A DNA stretch of 64,000 nucleotides, from contig JACKAP010000002.1 of the NCBI GenBank assembly GCA_020635015.1, forward strand, positions 186,001-250,000, in the 5' to 3' direction. Each line of letters begins with the position of its first letter. The first letter of the stretch is position 1. Below, one piece after another: positions 10,344-18,274 of this stretch. Both the position numbers and the translations under genes were made by a program. Under the pieces are notes generated by a model. It searched no databases and was not told the origin of the DNA. It saw only the letters and a program-made list of their open reading frames with translations. The stretch comes from Calditrichia bacterium. Lineage in GTDB: Bacteria; Calditrichota; Calditrichia; RBG-13-44-9; J075.

Positions 10344-10440
10344 GGGCGAGTCGCGACTCGCCCCTACACCGGAACACCTTGCCCTTTGCCCTCCGCTCTC
10401 CGCCCTCCGCTCTCCGCCCTTTGCCCTCCGCATTACACAT
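10344..10440. repeat. TCGCGA palindrome plus CCGCTCTCCGCCCT words
   Basis: A perfect 20-bp palindrome GGGCGAGTCGCGACTCGCCC (10344-10363) is followed by a low-complexity run of GCCCTTTGCCCTCCGC and CTCCGCCCTCCG words to about 10435. Related runs occur near 18255, 33855, 34575 and 48330. The remaining gap to the next start (10441-10626) shows only the ribosome binding site AGGA near 10619. Confidence 0.8.
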
Positions 10441-10626
10441 ACAATGCCCGGCTGAACAACGGCCGGTAATGCCGGGTGGTCTCGTGATCCTCACCGAGCC
10501 GGAACACGGCCATTTAAAACTGCTGGCATCTGAAACCGGGCATCCCTATAATATGAAAGAATATTCAATCGACAACTTCAGACGACGGGCATCGTAAGAT
10601 GGATAAAAAGAGAAATGCAGGAACAC

Positions 10627-11727
10627 ATGAGCGGATCACCATCAAATCCTGAAAAAAACCCCCAATTCTGGCGCACGGTTAAATCGGATTTCCGGGAAGG
10701 GGACATTTCCGCACCCTCGCGCGCGATTTTAAGGATATTCGGGAGTTTTACCTCGATGATGAGCGCAAGGCGCGTCTGGCGCGGATGGAACCACTCAAGC
10801 GCTGGTTTGTGCAGGCCTGGTGGCTGCTGAAGATGATGTTTTTCCGGCTTTCTTCCACCCGCCGCCTGCTGCTGCTGCCGGCATCATCCTGATTCTTACC
10901 CGGGTAAGCACTAATAATTCCAATAGCGACAGCCCGGTGCTCGGTTTACTGATGTTGTTGTTTGTGTTGATGCTGGAATTGAAAGACAAGCTCCTCGCCC
11001 GGGATGAGCTTGCAGAAGGCCGGGCCATCCAGCACGCCCTGATGCCGGAAACCAGCCCGAAAGTGCCCGGTTGGGAGCTGTGGCTCTATACCCGGCCGGC
11101 CAACGATGTGGGAGGCGACCTGCTCGATTTTCTGCCGATTTCTCCCCAGCGCTTCGGGATAGCGATTGGGGACGTGATGGGAAAGGGCCTGGGTGCGGCG
11201 CTGTTCATGGCTAAACTGCAGGCCACCCTGCGGGCGCTGGCAGCAGATTTTGAATCGCTGGCGGCGCTGGGGGAAAAGATCAACCGCATCTTCCATCGTG
11301 ACGGCTTGCCCAACCGCTTCGCCTCATTATCCTATCTGGAAATCACCCCGGGGAACGGGCGGGTGCGTATTCTCAATGCCGGGCATCTGCCGGCGATCGC
11401 CATCCACAATGACGGTATCGAAGAAATGCCCAAAGGGGGGGGCATGGCGCCAGGGCTTTCCGCCCGGGCCCGCTACGGCGAGCAACAGATCGATCTGGCG
11501 CCCGGCGACCTGCTGTTGATCTATTCCGACGGCCTGACCGAGGCGTGTGATGAATCCGGCCGGTTTTTCGACGATGAACGCCTGTTAGCCCTGCTGCCTC
11601 AATTCTCCGGCCGGCCGGCGGCCGAGACCGGTCAAAACTGCTGGAAACCGTCAACCGCTTCATCGGGGAGGCACGGCCGCATGACGATCTGACCCTGGCA
11701 GTCTTGCGGCGGATGGAAAAGACTTGA
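10627..11727 (+). CDS. SpoIIE/RsbU-type PP2C phosphatase (frameshifted)
   Basis: A membrane-associated serine phosphatase that, in its family, dephosphorylates anti-sigma antagonists. An N-terminal cytoplasmic stretch (FKDIREFYLDDERKARLARM in the restored frame) leads to one or two hydrophobic segments (LLLLPALILILT; VLGLLMLLFVLMLELKDKLL) and then the PP2C domain. Metal-binding acidic motifs are ANDVGGDLLDF, IAIGDVMGKGLGAALFM and LLIYSDGLTEA. Frame changes fall near 10705, 10840 and 11625; the restored end is LAVLRRMEKT. The start at 10627 has AGGA just upstream; 10615 is an alternative. No partner anti-sigma gene is nearby. Confidence 0.9.
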
Positions 11728-12050
11728 TGTTGGTGTTGGATGTTGGATGTTGGATGGACCTTCGGTTGCGATTGTCGCTGGACTCGTCATCAGCCTACGG
11801 CGTCATTGGCGCTAACGCGCGAATCTGTTTCCGCTCGATTGCAAAGTTGGCCTCATCTGTTCCGTAAGGTATGGGCTGCGCTGTCTCAACCACTCCTGAC
11901 TTACAAAGGTAAAAACTGTGCGGTTGAGACAGCGCAGCCCATACCCAACAAGAAATGTGACCATTCTCATTCCCGTCTCTGATCAAACTCATTGTTTAAT
12001 ATCGCTGAATATGCTACACCAGGAATTAGTAAAGGGACTTATTTACATTT
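11728..12050. repeat. intergenic repeats with a 24-bp perfect inverted repeat
   Basis: The gap starts with GATGTTGG tandem words (11727-11757). It continues with a decayed mini-hairpin array (11784-11823: GCCTACGGC and GCGCTAACGCGC between GTCATT spacers). It then holds a perfect 24-bp inverted repeat (11868-11891 and 11922-11945) around a 30-base loop. The arms begin GGTATGGGCTGCGC. No gene seen. Confidence 0.85.
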
Positions 12051-12076
12051 GACCAGCATGAGAGGAGTATATAGAT

Positions 12077-13378
12077 ATGGCGACTAATCATCGTGGCACG
12101 ATTGCGATCTTGACCGGGGGGCGACGTCCCGGGATTAAATCCGGCGATCCGGGCGGTTACCTTCCGGGCAATTCGGGAGGCAGTGTGCGGGTAATCGGCA
12201 TTCGCCGGGGCTGGGCCGGGTTGGTGGATATGGTCCCGGATCCGCAGGCGGATAATCGTAGAAATTACCAGATCCTGACCGAAGACATCGTCGACCGGGC
12301 CGGCCGCACCGGCGGCACCTTCCTGCATACGTCCCGCACCCGCCCCAGCCACCTGCCCCGGAGTATCGTGCCGGCGCATCTGCGCGATCAATACAACGAA
12401 GAGATCAATGATGTGACCCCGCAAATACTGAAAAACCTGGAGTTTATGGGCGTGGATTACCTGATTCCCATCGGGGGCGATGACACCCTCAGTTATGGCA
12501 AGCGCCTTCATGAAGAAGGAATCAAGGTCATCGCCATCCCCAAAACCATGGACAACGACGTGCCCGGCACCGATTATTGCATCGGATTCAGTACCTGCGT
12601 TACCCGCACCATCGAACTGACTCACAATCTGCGCACTTCCGCCGGCTCCCATGAACGCTTTCTGGTGATCGAAGTATTCGGCCGCTATGCCGGATTTACA
12701 GCGATGCTGCCGACCATGGCCGGCGCCGCCGACCGCTGCGTGATCCCGGAGTATTCATTTGACATCGACCAACTGGCCCGGCTGCTCAGTGAAGACCGCC
12801 GCCGCCATCCAAGCAGTTATTCGGTGGTGCTGATCTCCGAAGGCTCCCAGATGGCCCACGATGACAGCATGTCATTTCGAAGGCGCGGAGACCGACCAAT
12901 ACGGCCATCGCAAACTCGGGGGATCGGAGATAAGGTTTCTGCCCGCCTGAAGGAAATATCACCCGAATATAATCAGGGGAATCGGGTCAACGTGATCAAC
13001 CAGCGTCTGGGTTACCTGGTGCGCTGCGGCGAACCCGATGCCTTCGATTCGATTGTGCCGATGGCCTTCGGCAATATGGCCCTGGATCTGATCTTGAAAG
13101 GACAATCCGGGCGCCTGGTCAGCTTGCGCAACGGCTGTTATGACGATGTCGATATTTCGGTGGTAACCGGTTATAAAAAGGTGGTCGATATCAACAAGTA
13201 TTATCACACCGAACGGCTCCGTCCAAATTACAAAACCTTCAAAGGGCAGCCGCTGTTTATAATGACCAGTGAGGAGGTGGAGGCGGAGTGCGGAATGCGG
13301 AGTGCGGAGTGCGGGTGCGGAGTGCGGATGTGTGGATGCGGAGTGCGGAGTGGATGCTGGATGCTGGATTTAATTTGA
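12077..13378 (+). CDS. 6-phosphofructokinase, pyrophosphate-type signature
   Basis: Phosphorylates fructose 6-phosphate at C1. The phosphoryl-donor site reads IPIGGDDTLSYG and AIPKTMDNDVPGTD. Asp and Lys replace the two glycines (E. coli Gly104 and Gly124) that permit ATP, the known signature of PPi-dependent or mixed enzymes. Other landmarks are the substrate motif MAGAADRCVIPE and GRYAGFTA. Two compensating shifts garble residues 14-32 (expected GGGDVPGLN-type loop), and another pair lies near 12875-12925. The last 30 residues, after FIMTSEE, are read from GCGGAGTGCGGA repeats and are probably not native. First gene of a plus-strand run with nagB and a glutamine synthetase. Confidence 0.9.
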   Translation: MATNHRGTIAILTGGRRPGIKSGDPGGYLPGNSGGSVRVIGIRRGWAGLVDMVPDPQADNRRNYQILTEDIVDRAGRTGGTFLHTSRTRPSHLPRSIVPAHLRDQYNEEINDVTPQILKNLEFMGVDYLIPIGGDDTLSYGKRLHEEGIKVIAIPKTMDNDVPGTDYCIGFSTCVTRTIELTHNLRTSAGSHERFLVIEVFGRYAGFTAMLPTMAGAADRCVIPEYSFDIDQLARLLSEDRRRHPSSYSVVLISEGSQMAHDDSMSFRRRGDRPIRPSQTRGIGDKVSARLKEISPEYNQGNRVNVINQRLGYLVRCGEPDAFDSIVPMAFGNMALDLILKGQSGRLVSLRNGCYDDVDISVVTGYKKVVDINKYYHTERLRPNYKTFKGQPLFIMTSEEVEAECGMRSAECGCGVRMCGCGVRSGCWMLDLI

Positions 13379-13445
13379 CGCCTGGCTTACAAATTAACTG
13401 AAAACTGATAACTGATAACTGATAACTGACCACTGACAACTGACT
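13266..13445. repeat. GCGGAGTGCGGA words and CTGATAACTGA tandem
   Basis: Between pfk and nagB, tandem variants of GTGCGGAATGCGGA run to about 13360. They are followed by CTGATAACTGATAACTGAC words (13399-13444). The first set overlaps the end of the phosphofructokinase reading frame. Related GCGGA words lie at 43840, 48400 and 52485, and the CTGACAACTGACAAC word at 34376. Confidence 0.8.
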
Positions 13446-13484
13446 GTAATACCTTCACCATATAAATTCGAGGAGGATTATGGC

Positions 13485-14230
13485 ATGTTAGTCATCGTCA
13501 AAGAAAATTACGAAGCAATGAGCCGGGAAGGTGCCCGGCAAGTGGCCAGCCTGGTGCGCCGGAAGCCGGATTGTGTCATCGGTTTCGCCACCGGAAGCAC
13601 ACCGCTGGGGCTCTACCGCGAGTTGATACGCATGCACCGGGAGGAAGGACTGGATTTTTCCAAGGTGACCACTTTCAACCTCGATGAGTACGTCGGCTTG
13701 CCCCGGCTCACAACCAGAGCTACCACTACTTCATGTGGGAGAATCTGTTCAAGCATATCAACGTCACCCGCGCCAAGGTGCATATTCCCATGGGCATGGC
13801 GGAAGATATCGATGCTTTTTGCGACTGGTATGAAGAAAAGATACTGGCCGCCGGAGGGATCGACCTGCAGATTCTCGGCATCGGCGCCAACGGCCACATC
13901 GCCTTTAATGAGCCGGGCTCTTCGCTGGGATCGCGCACCCGCATCAAAACCCTGAAAGAAAAAACCCGCCGCGACAATGCCCGTTTTTTCAGCGACATGA
14001 AAGAGGTGCCCAAATATGCCATCACCATGGGTGTCGGCACTATCATGGAGGCGCACCGCCTGCTGCTGCTGGCCAATGGTGAGGGAAAAGCCGAAGCGAT
14101 CCAGGCCACGGTAGAAGGCCCGATTATGGCCAAATTTCCAGCGACGATCGTGCAACTCCACCGCTATGCCACCGTCGTGGTCGACCAGGCAGCGGCAGCC
14201 AGGCTGGAAGGCGACTACAGCGGGTTTTGA
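13485..14230 (+). CDS. nagB: glucosamine-6-phosphate deaminase (frameshifted)
   Basis: Converts glucosamine 6-phosphate to fructose 6-phosphate and ammonia. Signatures: VIGFATGSTPLGLYREL (phosphate loop), TTFNLDEYVGLP (catalytic Asp region), ILGIGANGHIAFNEPGSS, and near the end HRYATVVVDQAAA. One shift near 13705 in a C run; inserting a C restores LPPAHNQSYHYFMWENLF. The corrected length is about 248 residues, typical. GAGGAGG sits upstream of the ATG. Its product feeds the upstream phosphofructokinase, and its ammonia could feed the downstream glutamine synthetase. Confidence 0.95.
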
Positions 14231-14260
14231 TGACCGACAGGCTCTTTTCAGGAGGTTACG

Positions 14261-15792
14261 ATGCACCAGGCAACGGAGCGGCCACGCTCATTAGTGCACT
14301 TGCTGGATAAAGCGAGACATGAGATCACCCGCAGCGACCTGCTCAACCTGATCGAATCCCGGCAGATTCGGCGGATCACCCTCCATTATACCGGCCTGGA
14401 CAGCAAGCTGAAAGAGCTGAAAATACCGCTGAGCAGCCGCGCCCAGGCGGAGCGGGTCCTGCCGAAGGCGAAAGGGTGGACGGCTCCTCCCTGTTCCGGG
14501 GGTTGGTAGACAGCGCGGTATCCGACCTCTATGTGGTGCCACTTTATAAGACCGCATTTCTCAATCCGTTTGAGGGAGACAGTCTCGATTTCATGTGCCG
14601 CTATCTCGACCGGAAAGGGCAACTGGCGCCTTATACGCTGGACAGCATTCTGCACAACGCCATGGTGCTGTTCCGGCGGCAAACCGGTCTTTCGCTGTAT
14701 GGTTTAGGGGAACTGGAATTCTTTTTGCTCAGTGATCAGCCGGGGCGCTCTATCCCAACGCCCGCCAGCACGGCTATCACGCCACGGCCCCTTCGTAAAA
14801 AAAGCGGCAGTATGGTTAGCGAAATGGCCCTATTGCTCAACGAGATGACCGGGCTGGTGAAGTATGCGCACAGCGAGGTGGGGGAATCGGCAGCGTGCGC
14901 AGCAACCTGGAGGAAATCAAGGATAAACATGCCGAGCAGATGGAGATCGAGTTCCTGCCCGCTCCGCTTGAGGAGGCGGGCGATATACTGGTGCTGGCCC
15001 GCTGGCTGATCCGCAACGTCGCCTACCGGCACGGCAGCGTTGCCACTTTTGCCCCAAGCTGGAGGAAGGGGTGGCCGGCAACGGGCTGCATATCCACCTG
15101 GCGCTGCACCGTGATGGGGGGAGAACATCATGGCTGACAGTGAGGAGCTCAGCTCAACCGCAAAAATGCTCATCGGCGGACTGTGCCATTATGCTGCCTC
15201 CTGACCGCTTTCGGGAACACCACCTCTTCCGCCTACTTGCGACTGGTGCCCAACCAGGAAGCCCCGACCCACATCTGTTGGAGCGATCTAAACCGCAGCG
15301 CCCTGATTCGCGTCCCCTGGCCTGGAACGGCACCAAAGACCTGGCGCAAACCCTCAATCCCCAGCAGCACGAGACCTATAGCGAGGCAGGCAGCCAGCAA
15401 ACCGTGGAACTGCGCAGTCCCGACGGCAGCGCAATCGTGCATCTCCTGCTGGCCGGGATCGCCATGGCGGCAGAATGGGGCATCAATGGCGAAAAAGGTC
15501 TGGCGATTGCCGAAAAGCTATATGTCGCCGGCAATATTTTCAAAAATGAGGCATTGCTGAAGGAACTGCCGGTGCTGCCGGTCAGTTGCGTGGATTCGGC
15601 AGGTATCCTCCTGAACAACCGCGCGTTATACGAACGCAGCGGCACCTTCCCCAGCGTAATCGACTACCTGGCCCAAAAAAGCTGCGGGCGGAAAACGACG
15701 CCGATATCAATCGCTACCTGGCCGATCTGCCGGCTGACGACCGGCTGCTGGAAACGCGGAAGATCATGCACCGGGATTTGCACCGGCATTGA
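14261..15792 (+). CDS. glutamine synthetase family protein (frameshifted)
   Basis: An ATP-dependent amide ligase of the GlnA superfamily. The metal-binding motif is YGLGELEFFLL (the paired Glu), the substrate/ATP motif AGNGLHIHLALH, the phosphate-binding motif THICWSDLNRSALIRVP, and the final acidic motif QTVELRSPDGSAIVHLLLAG. The conserved residues I can see suggest an active enzyme. At about 510 residues it is longer than GSI. Frame changes fall near 14475, 14755, 14890, 15060, 15150, 15330 and 15685. AGGAGG precedes the start 30 bases after nagB, so the two are likely co-transcribed. It could be a gamma-glutamyl-amine synthetase rather than true GlnA. Confidence 0.88.
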
Positions 15793-15796
15793 AAAA

Positions 15797-15911
15797 GGAT
15801 GAAGGATGAAGGATGAAGGATGAAGGATGAAGGATGAAGGATAAAGTTGGTGGAAATTTCTTAACCTTGCAACCGATTTCCCTTTATCCTTACTCCTTTA
15901 TCCTTACTCCT
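15797..15911. repeat. ATGAAGG heptamer tandem facing its complement
   Basis: Six copies of GATGAAG-type heptamers (15797-15845) are followed after about 35 bases by CCTTTATCCTTACTCC words (15879-15911). These pair with them as a loose hairpin between the convergent glutamine synthetase and AP2-like genes. The right arm supplies the stop region of the minus-strand gene. Confidence 0.8.
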
Positions 15912-16885
15912 GTTTTTTATAGCAACTGCTTCCCCCCACGGCCTCCACCACCTCTTCAAAACGAGCTTTGATCTCATCGAGATTACGGTTGTTTTGTTTG
16001 CGCAGGCTGTCAAACTCCGCCAGGATAGCCGATTCCAGGGTGCTGGCATACTTCAGGGCTGCCATCCGGGCTTTCTGGCGCCCGCCGTAGGCGTCATCAT
16101 AAAAACGCTGATTCGGCGTCCGGTAATACTGGCTCCAAATCTCCTTACGCATTTCCACAATCCAGTAATCTTCCAGTTTGGCCCGCCGGATATATTTATC
16201 GGGATCTTTTTGATGACCGGCGGGGTCTGGTTGATGCGGATCCCCTTGATGATCCGCCGGGTCTCTTCATAGGAAAGGGGGGCATGCTGTTGAGTTCCGC
16301 AGTCTTTTGATGGATCAACCGGGCCAGTTTATTGCGGTCTTTTTTAGCAATTTTCAGCGTTTCGTTTTTACCGCCATACTTGCTGAAAGAATAAGAGTAG
16401 GCGGTCGAATGGTATTCCCGCTTATGCACCTTCACCTGCACATCGATCACACAACGGGTATACTTGCCGTTGCGCTTCCGCAGATGAATATAACCCAGAT
16501 TCGCCAGCGGACCGGCTTTCGCTTCCTTGCGCTTATGAAACTTCTTCGGGCGGTTCAGCCATTTCCGGTAATTGTCAGCCGCGCGTTTCCGGTAGGTGGG
16601 ATCATAACCGACTTCCTCGAAAAAGGCCAGGCGAGTTCATCCCGGTGGGCAATCGCCTCCTGTTTGGCCGCTTCGCGCCCTCCGTAATTTTATCGTAAAA
16701 TGACTTACCCGGGAGGGTGCGGCGTTTTCCGTCAACGGATACCCGGATTTGCACATACCAGAAATCACCGTCATCGCGCCGGGTGATAAAGCGCATGCCA
16801 AGATCGTGCTCTTTGGGGGTAACATTAAGGTTTTTTTGACTTTTGGGACCCGGAACCATACCGGGACAGTCCCTTCGGTGCCTGC
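15904..16885 (-). CDS. protein with two AP2-like DNA-binding domains (frameshifted)
   Basis: A basic protein of about 325 residues. Two copies of a three-strand-plus-helix module are visible. The first is LGMRFITRRDDGDFWYVQIR ... KRRTLPGKSFYDKITEG (restored residues about 28-75). The second is LGYIHLRKRNGKYTRCVIDV ... YSFSKYGGKNETLKIAKKDR. Each resembles the AP2/ERF fold found in bacterial and phage homing endonucleases and integrases. No nuclease (HNH) or recombinase motif is visible; the C-terminus is helical and charged (FDSLRKQNNRNLDEIKARFE). Frame changes lie near 16690, 16620-16430 and 16300-16160. GGAGTTGTTGTCT precedes the start. Probably a DNA-binding regulator or a remnant of a mobile protein. 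Confidence 0.65.
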
Positions 16886-17198
16886 CATAGACAACAACTC
16901 CTTTTCTATAATTTTTGAATTGAACAAATGTTAATCTGACCCGAAGGTCATATCTTCTACGTAACGTGGTGGATTTGGTGGAATTGACCGCAACGCCTGT
17001 GTAAGCGTTCTTCAGCAGTCTGGTAGCATTAAAGCGGCAGAATGTATTTACGCGGTAATTTTATTCCCATCTTAACTTGAAATAGCACTTAAACAGCACT
17101 TCATTATGTCACAGGCTTAAATTTAACAATAAAACCCGGGAAATCAACCTGGAATAGAAATATTTTGAGTCGCATGAATCCCATGGTTATTTTTCATG

Positions 17199-17266
17199 GT
17201 GGATGGATTGACGGGCGCGCAGGGCCGAGTCGCGACTCGGCCCTGCGCGCCCGTCAATCCATCCAC
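17199..17266. repeat. 68-bp perfect palindrome centred on TCGCGA
   Basis: Bases 17199-17232 and 17233-17266 are exact reverse complements with no loop. The arm runs GTGGATGGATTGACGGG, then GCGCGCAGGGCCGAGTCG. It lies 60 bases before the DUF2459 gene. It is the longest member of the TCGCGA palindrome family in this window. The rest of the 16886-17325 gap shows no gene. Confidence 0.97.
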
Positions 17267-17325
17267 ATTTGTTTTGCAATCGCCCAGACGTATCTTGGGT
17301 AGGCCATCGAATAAGGGGTGATTCA

Positions 17326-18018
17326 ATGTTCCTGCCAAGCATTCGTCGCCACATTCGCCGGATATTGCTGCTGCTGGCGCTGCCGCCAGCTGCTGCCGCG
17401 CTGCTGTTTCTGGTGACTGCACTGCTGCTGACGGTGCTTCCGGCCAATCGTAATTTCCGGGAGCCGGAGAGCGGAATCGACATCTACGCCGAAGCAAGCG
17501 CAGTGCATACCGACTTGTTGCTACCGGTGGTCGGCGGCGGTAGGGATTGGCGGGAGACGCTCAATTATAGCGATTTTGCCGGTGCGGACAGCAGCTTTCA
17601 ATATGTCGCCTTTGGCTGGGGCGACCGGGAATTTTATCTGAACACGCCCACCTGGGAGGACCTGAGCATCTACCATACCCTGCGCGCGCTGTTCTGGCCC
17701 ACCGCTACCATCATGCACGTGCGCTGCTGCGCAGCCCGCCACCGACCGGGGAGTTGATCCGGCCGGTGCGCCTTTCTCCGACGCAATACCGGCTGTTATG
17801 CAATTACATCGACCGCGCCTTCCGCCGCCAGCCGGACGGGCGCTACCTGCTGATCCCCGGCTACAGCTACGGCATTCGCGACCGCTTCTACGGGGAACGG
17901 CAGCTACCAGTTGTTCTTCAACTGTAACAACTGGACCAACACAGCACTTAAAACCGCCGGTGTGAAAACCGCCCAATGGGCGCCATTTCCGCAGTCGGTG
18001 CTTTACCATCTGGATTGA
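17326..18018 (+). CDS. DUF2459 / TIGR02117 family membrane protein (frameshifted)
   Basis: An N-terminal membrane anchor (ILLLLALPPAAAALLFLVTALLLTVLP) is followed by a domain typical of the urease-region family: AEASAVHTDLLLPV, YVAFGWGDREFYLNTPTWEDL, and the C-terminal CNNWTNTALKTAGVKTAQWAP ending in VLYHLD. Frame changes occur near 17715 and 17900. Restored length is about 231 residues, as expected for the family. The function is unknown; conserved His and Cys residues have led to suggestions of a papain-like hydrolase fold, which I cannot confirm. Its stop codon abuts a mini-hairpin repeat array. Confidence 0.88.
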
Positions 18019-18274
18019 ATGCGATATTTGTTCGCTTCGCTCACGATGTTTGCCCTTCGGGCGTCATTGGCGCTTCACGCGTCATTCGCTTCGCTGTCAT
18101 TGGGCCTTCGGCCGTCATTAAGGCTGTACCCGTTATTGGCGTGCAGCACACTGGAAAACATCGCTAAATAACGCCCGAAAGGCTAATGACGCCGCAGGCT
18201 AATGACGGGCGAAGCCCCAATGACGCGGGAAGCGCTAATGACAGTTTGATATCCTTTGCCCTTCGCCCTCTGCC
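18019..18274. repeat. mini-hairpin array with GTCATT/AATGAC spacers
   Basis: The whole gap between two convergent genes is repeat. After the DUF2459 stop comes GCGATATTTG-TTCGC, then units of GTCATT alternating with small hairpins (GCCCTTCGGGC, GGCCTTCGGCC). From about 18160 the complement runs back with AATGAC spacers and GAA- or GCA-loop hairpins (GCCGCAGGC, GGGCGAAGCCC). The two halves pair as a large imperfect hairpin. GCCCTCTGCCCTACGCG words (18265-18280) end it at the stop of the next gene. Confidence 0.85.

Noticed and set aside
13685..13760. Programmed ribosomal frameshift in nagB and other genes
   Set aside because: No common slippery heptamer or downstream structure; breaks vary in sign and context and occur several times per gene, so sequence error is simpler.
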